Assembly (NCBI RefSeq): GCF_001676025.1
Contig: NZ_LZFW01000003.1
Span: 1 to 64,000 of the forward strand
Length of the DNA: 64,000 bases
Direction: 5' to 3'
Origin: Vibrio sp. UCD-FRSSP16_30
GTDB taxonomy: Bacteria; Pseudomonadota; Gammaproteobacteria; Enterobacterales; Vibrionaceae
A model generated the notes under the pieces. That model had not been told where the DNA came from and ran no database searches. It saw nothing but the letters and a program-made list of their open reading frames with translations. Of the stretch, positions 54,081 through 63,577 are shown piece by piece. Position 1 is the stretch's first letter; each line of letters begins with the position of its first letter. Made by a program: the position numbers and the translations under genes.

Positions 54081-55313
54081 TTACCACCATGCTTCCGCTT
54101 GGATACCAACAACGTACTCAGTGTCGTTACCAGCACCGAATGCGTTATCGTTTTCAGTATCTAAGATGTAAGAACCGTAAACTCGAATTTCAGGACGGGC
54201 CCAGAAGCTGCTACCCATTGCCCAAGCTTGAGCTACAGTGAATTTAGCGTTACCGAAATCTTCAGTGCTCAGCCCATCATCTGCAATGCGCTCACCAGCG
54301 TTGTAACCCGCTTCAAATACGGTACGCATAGTGTCGTCCCACTTGTACATTGGACGAACGACTACTGAGTACTGGTCAATATCAAACTGCTGCCCTGTGT
54401 ATCCAGTATTATTCTTATTATCCATACCACCAATGTCTTGACCTACCATATAAGCAGCCTGGTGACCCATTTCCCACGAGTCACCCATTGAGATCACACC
54501 CCAGTTAATCAAACGGTAACCTGTAGAATCATTGTAGGCTTCTGTACCACGTGAATAGTATGAACCTGCCCCCCAGAAGTTAGCAGCTTGAACACCGTAT
54601 CCTGCAGTACCGTACTGGAATACTGTTTGGTTAAAGCCATTGCTTAGACCTTGCTGAAGAATAAAGGTTGCTAACAAACCGTCATCAGCTTCTTGAGAAC
54701 CGCCATCTTTTTCGTTAGCAAAGTTATAAGCAAGTGCAACTTCAAGAGTAGCGTCTGACCAAAGACCGATATTTGCTAGGCGAGCATCGGCAATATAACC
54801 TGCTGAATCATCCGTTTCGCCGTCTTGAACTAGAGCCAAAGAGAGTTTTTGCTCACCGATTGATAGGTTCTCAATACCACCACCAGTACCTGATGTATTT
54901 AGGTAGTAAAAGTCCGTAATATGAATGTCTTTACGTTGGTAGTAAGTTTTACCTGCCCAAAGTGTTGCACCGCGATCAAATGCCAGGGCACCTTTTGCTT
55001 TAACAGCAAACTGAGCAACGTTAAAGTCAGCATCTTCCCAGCCGTTTGCACCAGATGCACCAGAAGCAATCATTGATTCAATACGCCAGTTTACTTCACC
55101 TGTCTGTAGATCTTGAGAAAGACCAAACTCAGAGTAGTTGTCATTTTCATTACCTAGACGACCAACACCGTTTTTGTTGACAGAAACATCAGAACCACTG
55201 TTGCCACTGATACCAGTACCAGCACGCATGTAACCATTAAAATCAACTGCGAATGCAGAAGTAGATAGTAGGGCAGCAGTAACCGCTGCAGTTAGTAGGT
55301 TGACCTTTTTCAT
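54081..55313 (-). CDS. lamB: Maltoporin LamB
   Basis: This 410-residue precursor has a signal peptide ending TSAFA, with the mature N-terminus VDFNGYMRAGTGISGNSGSD, the classic start of LamB. It contains GRLGNENDNYSEFGL, GKTYYQRKDIHITDFYYLNTSG and the C-terminal YVVGIQAEAWW. It is an 18-stranded maltodextrin-specific channel. It lacks a nearby malK or malEFG, so those lie elsewhere. The upstream MalT-like boxes point to MalT control. Confidence 0.95.
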   Translation of the reverse strand: MKKVNLLTAAVTAALLSTSAFAVDFNGYMRAGTGISGNSGSDVSVNKNGVGRLGNENDNYSEFGLSQDLQTGEVNWRIESMIASGASGANGWEDADFNVAQFAVKAKGALAFDRGATLWAGKTYYQRKDIHITDFYYLNTSGTGGGIENLSIGEQKLSLALVQDGETDDSAGYIADARLANIGLWSDATLEVALAYNFANEKDGGSQEADDGLLATFILQQGLSNGFNQTVFQYGTAGYGVQAANFWGAGSYYSRGTEAYNDSTGYRLINWGVISMGDSWEMGHQAAYMVGQDIGGMDNKNNTGYTGQQFDIDQYSVVVRPMYKWDDTMRTVFEAGYNAGERIADDGLSTEDFGNAKFTVAQAWAMGSSFWARPEIRVYGSYILDTENDNAFGAGNDTEYVVGIQAEAWW

Positions 55314-55463
55314 TCTCGTTAACTCCCGAAACGATTATTATTTTTCTAATACACTCTGAGTTGATTAACAGTCCATCCATTAATAAAGCCAACAAAGAAT
55401 GTCAGTGTAAAAACTGTTTTTATTCGACACAGAGATAATAATTCGAATGCTAAAACTATCCGT

Positions 55464-55559
55464 CCTCCTCCTTGGGTGAAATCACGGGGGAGGTAGAATA
55501 AAGGGAGGGGGGCGTAGATCAGGCTCTTTGTCTAAAGGATCACACTATTAAGGAGGAGT
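55464..55559. promoter_or_regulatory. Cluster of MalT-box-like sites
   Basis: Four matches to GGGGAKGAGG lie in 96 bp: AAGGAGGAGG (55464-55473, minus, 8/10), GGGGAGGTAG (55487-55496, plus, 8/10), AGGGAGGGGG (55502-55511, plus, 8/10) and AAGGAGGAGT (55550-55559, plus, 7/10). They are between the divergent lamB and GlgX-like genes, 150-245 bp from the lamB start. Confidence 0.6.
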
Positions 55560-55917
55560 TAGTGTATTGTTAATGACAACCGTCACCTTTCATTCACCGC
55601 AGATATAGATCTACATCGCTTTTTAAAAGTTCCTTAAACATTCATCGAAAAATAATCAAATGTTATAATTCGTGAGCGAGATCTCAATGGGTTAAAATCT
55701 ACAATTTCAAATATCTCAATAAATCTAGATTTATGCTCAATAAACACCATAAATCCTTACTTTTATTCATAACTTAGCCCACTTAGAGCCACTATACCGA
55801 TCACTAAAATTCACTCTATAATCATACAAGTACATAATCACTATTGCGTTACAACAGTAAACCTTTTAACTTAACACTCAAACCATTCACAAAATAAACA
55901 AAAGACCAAACCAAAGA

Positions 55918-57918
55918 ATGAGTAGTAAGAAATCGCGCCCCTATCCGCTTGGCGCAGAATTAGATAAAAGTGGATGTAACTTTTCTATTCATGCTCCTAG
56001 TTGCAAAGAGATTGCATTAGCTCTTTTCGACAGCAACGGTAAGTTTGAAACCTATCCAATCACCGAAAGCTACGCGGGTATTAAACATATCTACGTTGAA
56101 GGTGTACGGGCTAATCAGCAGTATGGGTTTATTGTCTGTGACCAGAAAAATGAGCAGATCTTGCTTTCTGATCCCTATGCAAAAGCATTAAGCGAACCAC
56201 TTTCTTATCAAATTCCATTTTCCAATGATAAAAGCTGGTCAATGGCAAAATCTGTCGTCATCTCCTCTGATTTCGATTGGCAAGATGTTGAGCATCCTCG
56301 TTTAGCGCGATCAGAAATAGTTTTATTTGAAACTCACACTAAAGGCCTCACCCAGTTAAACCAAGATGTACCTGCCGCCGAGCAAGGTAAATATCTAGGA
56401 CTGGCAAGTGATGCAATGTTGGACTTCTATAAAGAGCAAAACATTAATTGCTTACAACTACTGCCTGTTGCTGCCTGCATGCATGAACCACACTTACTCG
56501 ATATGGGTAAAGTGAACTACTGGGGCTACAACCCATATGTCTTTATGGCTCCAGATCCTCGCTACGCTGCAACCGATGCCGTTACTGAACTTAAGACAAC
56601 GATTCGTGAGCTGCACAAAAATGGCATCGAAGTGATCTTAGATGTGGTTTATAACCACACGGCAGAAAGCGGTGATGGCGGTCCAGTATTTAACCTGAAA
56701 CTTCTTGATGGGCAATATTACTTAAAACACGGTTGCCATTACGCCAACTTTACCGGTTGTGGAAATACCGTCGATCTTAACTATCAACCAGCATTAACCT
56801 TAGTTATGGATACGCTTCGTTATTGGGTTCAAGAATATAAAATTGATGGTTTCCGCTTCGATCTTGCGGCAACACTTGGGCGCAACGGTGACAACTTCAA
56901 TCGTGAAGCAGCATTCTTTAAAGCGGTCGCACAAGACCCTATTTTAAAAGAAACCAAGCTGATTGCCGAACCTTGGGATATAGGTCCAAATGGCTATCAA
57001 GTAGGTAATTTCCCTGACGGTTGGAATGAATGTAATGACAAATTTAGAGATATCACCCGCAGTTTCTGGCGTGGTGATCAAGGTTTCTTAAAAGAATTTG
57101 CCACTCGCATTATGGGATCGCGGGATTTATACAGTGCGAGCCGCTGGCCCCACAAAATGACCATCAACTACATTACTTATCATGATGGCTTCACAATGCA
57201 GGATTTGGTTTCCTATAAAATGAAGCATAATGAAGATAATGGTGAGCATAATCATGATGGTCACGGAGACAACCGATCTGATAATTTAGGAGTAGAAGGT
57301 GCGACCTGTTCTCCTGACATTATCAAATTACGAGAAAAACGTAAGCGTAACTTTATGAGCAGTTTACTGTTTTCATTTAGTATCCCTCACATACTCACAG
57401 CCGACGTTGTTTCACACTCACAAAAAGGCAATAACAATGCCTATTGCCAAGATAATGAGCTAAGTTGGTTAAATTGGCAGTTGGGTAAGGTTGAGCAGTC
57501 TTTCAAAACTTGGCTCTCTGATATGCTGCAAGCACGCCAGCAGCATATGGTGCCTTTTATTGAGGCCTTTAGCGGAGAAAGCCGCAATGACAATCGAGTA
57601 AGTTGGCACCGCCCTGACGGAAACCTAATGGAAATGGATGATTGGAATCAGCTCAATGCTGTTTCATTAAAGTTAGGGATTGGTACTGATGGAGCAGAAC
57701 TGCTTTATTACATTAACCAGTCACAAACCCCAGCTCGATTTAAACTTCCAGAAGGGGGAATTGAGCGTTGGCAACTGATCTGTGATACAGCAGAAGCATT
57801 AGCAGGTAAGGGATGCATTAATAAGGATATGCTATTGCAACCTCAGAGCATGGTCATCTTAAAAGCAGAAAGCCCTGCCAAAATCCTACCCGCGATACAA
57901 GAAGTCCTTGAAGCCTAA
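55918..57918 (+). CDS. GlgX/isoamylase-type debranching enzyme (GH13)
   Basis: This 666-residue protein has an N-terminal beta-sandwich (SRPYPLGAELDKSGCNFSIH) and a GH13 barrel. Expected catalytic residues are present: D315 in IDGFRFDLAA, E351 in LIAEPWD and D423 in ITYHDGFTMQDL. The segment that in GlgX reads AGDEFGRTQKG is changed to ADVVSHSQKG near residue 495, followed by the normal NNNAYCQDNELSWLNW. No signal peptide is present, so it acts on cytoplasmic alpha-1,6 branches. A role in maltodextrin or glycogen use with lamB is inferred. The ribosome binding site is weak. Confidence 0.88.
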   Translation: MSSKKSRPYPLGAELDKSGCNFSIHAPSCKEIALALFDSNGKFETYPITESYAGIKHIYVEGVRANQQYGFIVCDQKNEQILLSDPYAKALSEPLSYQIPFSNDKSWSMAKSVVISSDFDWQDVEHPRLARSEIVLFETHTKGLTQLNQDVPAAEQGKYLGLASDAMLDFYKEQNINCLQLLPVAACMHEPHLLDMGKVNYWGYNPYVFMAPDPRYAATDAVTELKTTIRELHKNGIEVILDVVYNHTAESGDGGPVFNLKLLDGQYYLKHGCHYANFTGCGNTVDLNYQPALTLVMDTLRYWVQEYKIDGFRFDLAATLGRNGDNFNREAAFFKAVAQDPILKETKLIAEPWDIGPNGYQVGNFPDGWNECNDKFRDITRSFWRGDQGFLKEFATRIMGSRDLYSASRWPHKMTINYITYHDGFTMQDLVSYKMKHNEDNGEHNHDGHGDNRSDNLGVEGATCSPDIIKLREKRKRNFMSSLLFSFSIPHILTADVVSHSQKGNNNAYCQDNELSWLNWQLGKVEQSFKTWLSDMLQARQQHMVPFIEAFSGESRNDNRVSWHRPDGNLMEMDDWNQLNAVSLKLGIGTDGAELLYYINQSQTPARFKLPEGGIERWQLICDTAEALAGKGCINKDMLLQPQSMVILKAESPAKILPAIQEVLEA

Positions 57919-58185
57919 TCGATGATCTAAATAAGGAGCTCTCAGTGCTGTGTTCAGGACAATGTCTAAGTACAGTTTGTTGGTACCGCGACTGTGAGCT
58001 CTAAATTAGCGATGATGCTTTGACAGCATCGATAACCTTAAACATCATTTTGCACTTATATACAAAAAGAGAACTTGATCACAGTTCATATTTGTATATG
58101 ATTGCTTGTTGTTGCCAGACGGATAAAAAGCAACCGAATTAGGGTTGGAACTTCAATAATAAATAACATTAGATAATCAATATAT
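57919..58185. other. Structured intergenic region
   Basis: AGGAGCTCTCAGT (about 57934-57946) can pair with ACTGTGAGCTCT (57991-58002), and a second stem GATGCT-TTGAC-AGCATC follows (58013-58029). They may form the 3' end of the debranching enzyme mRNA or a small structured RNA. No matching known family is recognised. Confidence 0.3.
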
Positions 58186-60066
58186 ATGGCTTTACCAAGA
58201 ACAATTATCCGTCTTTTACGTCCCTATGTGGTCGTACTTATTGCCATATTAATTTATGTTGCTTATCAGCATTATCTAAAAGTAGAGAAAGACGTCATAT
58301 CTCAATCTCATGCGAACTTGAGAACGGCAACTAAGCTCATCCAAAAGCAGTTCAATAGCACTAAGAATACGATTTCGTCTCTAAATTATTCTTCTGCTAC
58401 AGCAGGGATAACGGCAACGAACCAACAAGCGATTAATTTAGTCAATCGTTCAGAAAATTATAACGATATTCTTCGATATAATACTAAAACCCATCAACTG
58501 CTCTCAGAATTACAGATTAATGCCGCAAAACAGCGGGCAATCCAACCTAAACCTATCGGAATAGATGCTCTTAGATGGACTGATATTCAATTGCTACAAA
58601 ATGACTATCAAGTTTCAAACGTCTATCAAAGCTACAATGAACGTTGGGTCATTGCGATTCGTGAAAAGCACCCAAGAAATAAAATACAGTACATTATTGA
58701 ATATGACTTGTGGGCTGTAAGCCAAGCATTAATCGATCTGCAACCCATGAATGCTGGTAATGTCTTTGTGGTAGACCGTACAACAGGACAAATCTTGCTT
58801 CATCCAGATCCTAACCGAATAGGGAAAAGCGCCACTGTATATAAATACGCGATTGCCGGTAAAGTGGTACAAGAGATTAAGTCAGGCCCAGTCAGTCATT
58901 ACTTTTCTAGCAAGCCAACGTACCAATTTTCACCCAACGATAATATTCTAAATAAACATCGTTCTGGGCATGTCTCTTATTATTATGGAGATATACCTAA
59001 GCTTGCCGTCTACAGTGCCAGAAATAACCTTAATTGGGTCTACTTCTCAACCACTAATCGTTCAAGCCTATTATCACACAGTTATTCCGTCACTCTAATC
59101 GTGGTATTAGCAATGACATTATTACTGATGATATCGGCCTATCATTACATCAATGGTCAACTCCAATTTGAGCTAAAGCAACTTAAACGCTCCAGTGATC
59201 TCCTTGAATTTAAAAATAATCTCACCCGTTTATTATCAAGATTCTGCTCTAGAAACCGTATTCAACTTTGTTTGTATAATTATGAAACCCATGCTTTCTA
59301 TAGTATCGACTATCAAGGTGAAGAGTCATTATTAATCAACGATAAAAAGTATGCGATTAACCTATTAAATGGTGAGCTTACTTACATTCGAAATAGTCAA
59401 AATGATCGCTTGGCTAGGGCTGTTCAGCTAGATAAAGCATTTTATCGCTTACCTTTAATGGGGCATAAAGGACTGTTAGGGGTGATTTTTATTGAGCATC
59501 GCACACAAACCTATTCAAGCCTGATGAAGCTGCTACAAACTTACATTGAAACGGCATTAAGTAATGTAATGCTGCATCGTCAATTATCATTGCGTGATAG
59601 TGCAACCAATCAAGACAACTTACTGACATTACGTAATAAAATCAGCCGCTATAAAGGCCATACGGATATTTATTTGCTCACTATTGATGTGGATGACCTT
59701 AAACAGGTCAATTATCAATACGGCTATACTTGTGGCGACCAACTGATACTAGAAATGACTCAGATCATCGGTGAGCACTTCCCGGTATCCTCGACTCTAT
59801 CAACCGCAAGATCCAGTGGCGATGAATTCTGCATACTTTATCAAGCTAGCGATCAGCATAATGCATATACTGTCGCGGAGAATCTACGAAACTCCATAGC
59901 CAAACACAGATTTAAGTTTGATAAGACTGATGTCTCTTTTACTGTGAGCATAGGTATCTCTCATCTGCTTGATTCTTCAGATAAAACACTAGCTACATCG
60001 CTGCAAGCAACCGATAAAGCGAAGAAAAAAGGCAAAAACATGACCATAATGAGTATGCCTGACTGA
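58186..60066 (+). CDS. Cache-like sensor diguanylate cyclase (GGDEF, SGDEF variant)
   Basis: This 626-residue protein has a membrane helix at residues 12-28, a periplasmic sensor region of about 270 residues that looks like a Cache domain (AGNVFVVDRTTGQILLHPDP), and a second helix near 303-322. A cytoplasmic GAF-like stretch and a C-terminal GGDEF domain follow. The active-site loop is S544-G-D-E-F548 in ARSSGDEFCIL in place of GGDEF, and IDVDDLKQVNYQYGYTCGDQ retains metal-binding residues. It probably makes cyclic di-GMP, but activity of this variant needs testing. Confidence 0.85.
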   Translation: MALPRTIIRLLRPYVVVLIAILIYVAYQHYLKVEKDVISQSHANLRTATKLIQKQFNSTKNTISSLNYSSATAGITATNQQAINLVNRSENYNDILRYNTKTHQLLSELQINAAKQRAIQPKPIGIDALRWTDIQLLQNDYQVSNVYQSYNERWVIAIREKHPRNKIQYIIEYDLWAVSQALIDLQPMNAGNVFVVDRTTGQILLHPDPNRIGKSATVYKYAIAGKVVQEIKSGPVSHYFSSKPTYQFSPNDNILNKHRSGHVSYYYGDIPKLAVYSARNNLNWVYFSTTNRSSLLSHSYSVTLIVVLAMTLLLMISAYHYINGQLQFELKQLKRSSDLLEFKNNLTRLLSRFCSRNRIQLCLYNYETHAFYSIDYQGEESLLINDKKYAINLLNGELTYIRNSQNDRLARAVQLDKAFYRLPLMGHKGLLGVIFIEHRTQTYSSLMKLLQTYIETALSNVMLHRQLSLRDSATNQDNLLTLRNKISRYKGHTDIYLLTIDVDDLKQVNYQYGYTCGDQLILEMTQIIGEHFPVSSTLSTARSSGDEFCILYQASDQHNAYTVAENLRNSIAKHRFKFDKTDVSFTVSIGISHLLDSSDKTLATSLQATDKAKKKGKNMTIMSMPD

Positions 60067-60305
60067 TTAATTGATGGTTATGATTTATATGCGCAGGTAT
60101 CGACTCAATAATTAACTAGTTTGGTACTCACAAATATAAAAGCTCACATTTAAGGTCTGTTGATGTTCATCGCTTTCTATTGAGCACTTATTAGTCGCTG
60201 TTTATAAATAATAAGTTCGTTAACAATCGTCGCTAAATTCCACCCTACCTAGCAAAAGCTAGTGATATTTCAGGCCCTCTTAAGGCCACATTGTAGGATA
60301 TAACC

Positions 60306-62132
60306 ATGTATAAAATCTTTGAAGGATTCACCAAAGCCTTCCCTAAACAAGAGCCTGAACAGCCACCAAACACTGTGTTTGCCTTCTGTCGTCATTACAC
60401 TAAAGGCTTTGAAAAACCACTATTACTGATGGCACTTCTAAGTACCATAGTTGCCATTGTTGAAGTATCACTATTTGGCATAATGGGTAATCTTGTCGAC
60501 TGGCTAAGCTCAAGCAATCCTGAAACCTTTATGCAGGAAAATGGCCATACTCTCCTGATTTATGGGATTCTGTTACTGGTTGTCATGCCGGTACTGGTTA
60601 TCTTACATTCTCTTATTCAGCACCAAACACTATTGGGTAACTACCCCATGTCCATCCGTTGGATGGCGCACCGTTACCTTTTAAAACAAAGTCTATCTTT
60701 CTATCAAGATGATTTTGCCGGAAGAATCGCCACTAAGGTCATGCAAACCTCGTTATCAGTGCGCGAGACCGTGATGAAAACACTGGATGTTTTTGTGTAT
60801 GTCTGTGTGTATTTTACTTCAATTATTGTGCTGCTTGCCCATGCTGATTATCGCTTAATGCTGCCAATGTTAGTCTGGCTACTGGCTTACATTGGTATTC
60901 AAATTTACTTTGTTCCGCGACTAAAAAAGGTCTCTTCAGAGCAAGCTAATGCGCGCTCTACCATGACCGGTCGCATTGTTGACAGCTATACCAATATCGC
61001 GACAGTGAAGCTGTTTTCTCACAGCAAACGAGAAACCGAATATGCCGAAAAAGGCATGGAAGGTTTTCTCAGCACGGTTTATCAGCAAATGCGCTTGGTG
61101 ACAGGCTTTAATGTACTGGTTGAGATAGTGAACTATGTATTGGTGTTTGCCATTGCCGCGATCTCGATTATGTTGTGGATGGACGATGCCGTCAGTGTCG
61201 GTGCCATTGCGATTGCCATTAGTCTAGCCTTACGTCTCAACGGCATGTCAATGTGGATCATGTGGGAAGTGGGAGCACTCTTTGAAAATATGGGCACCAC
61301 AGTCGATGGTATGTCGACGCTATCTAAGCCTATTGATATCCAAGATAAGCCAGACGCTAAACCTATTGCGGTTAAGCAAGGTGGCATACAATTTGATGAT
61401 GTGAGTTTTCACTACGGTGAGAATAAAGGCGTCATTAGCAACCTAAGTTTAAACATTAAACCGGGTGAAAAAGTAGGCTTAGTCGGACGCTCAGGAGCGG
61501 GTAAATCTACCTTAGTAAATCTATTACTGCGCTTTCATGATGTAGAAGGTGGCAAGATTAGTATTGATCAGCAGGATATCTCTAGCATTACTCAAGACTC
61601 ATTACGCAGCAATATCGGCATGGTGACTCAAGATACTTCACTGCTACACCGCTCTATTCGCGATAACATCTTGTATGGCAATCCAGATGCCAATGAAGAG
61701 CAATTAATTGCGGCAACCAAGCAAGCTCAAGCGCATGAGTTTATTGAAACGCTAACCGACCCGTTTGGCAATATTGGTTATGATGCTCAAGTGGGTGAGC
61801 GAGGCGTCAAACTCTCAGGCGGACAAAGACAGCGTGTAGCTATTTCTCGTGTTCTACTAAAAAATGCGCCGATTCTAATATTGGATGAAGCAACCTCTGC
61901 TTTAGATTCAGAAGTCGAATCTGCCATTCAAGAAAGTTTGAATGAATTGATGCAAGGCAAAACCGTTATTGCCATCGCACACCGTTTATCAACTATTGCC
62001 TCAATGGATAGACTGATAGTGCTCGACAAAGGTAACGTTGTGGAACAAGGGACGCATCAAGAGTTAATTAATAGTAATGGCATCTATGCTCAGTTATGGG
62101 CGCACCAAACCGGTGGTTTTATCGCTCAATAG
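60306..62132 (+). CDS. ABC transporter, fused permease and ATPase
   Basis: This 608-residue protein has an N-terminal six-helix exporter domain (about residues 30-330) and a C-terminal ATPase: Walker A GRSGAGKST, signature LSGGQRQR, Walker B LILDEATSALD and H-loop AIAHRLS. It is a type IV half-transporter exporter (MsbA-like), likely a homodimer. Substrate unknown. The stop codon lies inside an 8-bp tandem repeat. It is monocistronic, with a strong terminator about 95 bp downstream. Confidence 0.92.
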   Translation: MYKIFEGFTKAFPKQEPEQPPNTVFAFCRHYTKGFEKPLLLMALLSTIVAIVEVSLFGIMGNLVDWLSSSNPETFMQENGHTLLIYGILLLVVMPVLVILHSLIQHQTLLGNYPMSIRWMAHRYLLKQSLSFYQDDFAGRIATKVMQTSLSVRETVMKTLDVFVYVCVYFTSIIVLLAHADYRLMLPMLVWLLAYIGIQIYFVPRLKKVSSEQANARSTMTGRIVDSYTNIATVKLFSHSKRETEYAEKGMEGFLSTVYQQMRLVTGFNVLVEIVNYVLVFAIAAISIMLWMDDAVSVGAIAIAISLALRLNGMSMWIMWEVGALFENMGTTVDGMSTLSKPIDIQDKPDAKPIAVKQGGIQFDDVSFHYGENKGVISNLSLNIKPGEKVGLVGRSGAGKSTLVNLLLRFHDVEGGKISIDQQDISSITQDSLRSNIGMVTQDTSLLHRSIRDNILYGNPDANEEQLIAATKQAQAHEFIETLTDPFGNIGYDAQVGERGVKLSGGQRQRVAISRVLLKNAPILILDEATSALDSEVESAIQESLNELMQGKTVIAIAHRLSTIASMDRLIVLDKGNVVEQGTHQELINSNGIYAQLWAHQTGGFIAQ

Positions 62133-62147
62133 CTCAATAGCTCAATA
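62124..62147. repeat. Tandem repeat of 8 bp across the ABC gene stop codon
   Basis: GCTCAATA is repeated three times. The first two units contain the TAG stop. A degenerate fourth unit follows near 62162. Unit changes could alter the C-terminal residue reading. Confidence 0.85.
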
Positions 62148-62227
62148 GCGAATGATTTATTGCTCAATAACTACTAGCTGTATCGCCCAATAGCTAAGGG
62201 CTTTATCGCATAGCAACTAAACCAAAT

Positions 62228-62262
62228 AAGGGAAGAAAGTACAGTCAGTACTTTCTTCCCTT
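62228..62262. terminator. Strong bidirectional terminator
   Basis: AAGGGAAGAAAGTAC pairs perfectly with GTACTTTCTTCCCTT around a 5-base loop, followed by AATTTTATT. It separates the ABC gene from the convergent glutamine amidotransferase. Confidence 0.95.
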
Positions 62263-62298
62263 AATTTTATTCCTAGCTAAACCCTCGATGGGTATAAC

Positions 62299-63039
62299 CT
62301 ACCCTACCTTCTGAAAATTGGCTTCTTGAATTGATTCCATATTGAACACAAAAAATGCATCAATCCAATGCAAAATAATGGCAGAATCTGGCGCTTCTTT
62401 TAGCTGTTCAAATGTCGATAAATAATGCTGCTCTGTAATCAAGTCTTTGCGCTCATCCACCAGCCTAGCGAGAAATTCAGATGAAAATTCAGGATGCCCT
62501 TGCACCGTAAAAAGATGATTATCTTTAGCAAGCATGAAGTTCGGGCAAAAATCACTTGATGCAATGACTTTCACTCCCCTAGGTACTGTGATCACCTGAT
62601 CTTGATGGCTAACCAACATGCGTAATCTATCAATAGACAGATTCATCCAACGCTTTTGCGTGGTGATATTGACTTCATAATTACCCAGTCCCCAGCCTTT
62701 GTTGGATTTCTCGACCGTGCCACCAAGAGCTCTTGCAATCACTTGATGACCAAAGCAAATACCCACTAACGGCGCTCGGCGAGCTTCACAGCGCTGCACC
62801 CAATCAATCAAGCCGAGAATCCATGGTTCATTGTCATAAGCGTTATATACGCTGCCAGTGACAATATAACCATCGCACTCATCTAAATCGGGAAGTTGCT
62901 GATTAAGCGCGTCATATTCAGAAAAAATAATATTCTCATTTATCGCCTGCAAAGCCGTCACGATCATATTGGAGTATTGTCCGTAGACGTTTGCAAGATC
63001 GCCAGACAGATGCCCGCAAATTAGTATCCCTATCTTCAT
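62299..63039 (-). CDS. Class I glutamine amidotransferase-like protein
   Basis: This 246-residue protein has nucleophile Cys in PLVGICFGHQVIARALGG and His/Glu in TVQGHPEFSSEF, completing a GATase triad. The N-terminus MKIGILICGHLSGDLANVYG is typical of the group related to GuaA amidotransferase domains and gamma-glutamyl hydrolases (PuuD/YfeJ-like). No synthetase domain is attached. The ATG at 63039 has an AGGAC site. It is monocistronic. Confidence 0.88.
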   Translation of the reverse strand: MKIGILICGHLSGDLANVYGQYSNMIVTALQAINENIIFSEYDALNQQLPDLDECDGYIVTGSVYNAYDNEPWILGLIDWVQRCEARRAPLVGICFGHQVIARALGGTVEKSNKGWGLGNYEVNITTQKRWMNLSIDRLRMLVSHQDQVITVPRGVKVIASSDFCPNFMLAKDNHLFTVQGHPEFSSEFLARLVDERKDLITEQHYLSTFEQLKEAPDSAIILHWIDAFFVFNMESIQEANFQKVG

Positions 63040-63577
63040 CCATCGTCCTCTTTTTCTGGGTAACAATTTTAAGTCACACTACGAGTATAGGTGGTACTTT
63101 TCACTCAGAAGAAGCAATTAGCTGAAAATTTACACTCATACCAATCACAGTAAGATCATCCTCAGAAATAGCACAGGAAAGACACTAAAGAACAGGCGAA
63201 TATTTTTGAACAGTTATTTTTCTACTATCCTAAGTTTCACTCGGCTATCAAGTGTTAAAAACCACTAGATTGATCAGAAAATTGCTACGATTGGCATCAA
63301 ATACAAACTCGAAACATAAGCATTAAATTGAATAATGATCACAGTTTTTAAAATAAAGTCACTTTCATTATCCTCTGCGTCTTACTCCATAACTAATCAG
63401 TGCCTTTGTCTGTATTCGAATATTAACCCCTAAATCATGACTAAACAGGCAGACCAAATGCATAAATGATGAATAATCTTAATATTATTGAGTAACAATT
63501 GAATACCACAAGCTTGATTCACCTTGATCTCTCTGTATTGTGTCTACTCGTTAAACTTTGCAAAGGATGCAATTTAT
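63040..63577. other. Long intergenic stretch upstream of astA
   Basis: About 540 bp. It holds the third copy (17 bp, 63138-63154) of the dispersed repeat and AT-rich DNA. The promoter of astA must be here. Weak TGAAT/ATTCA elements were seen but not a clear ArgR box. Confidence 0.4.
63138..63154 (+). repeat. 25-bp dispersed repeat, copy 3 (17 bp conserved)
   Basis: ATACCAATCACAGTAAG matches copies 1 and 2. The following sequence still resembles copy 2, with a TCA-AAAATAGC-like segment. Confidence 0.7.
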
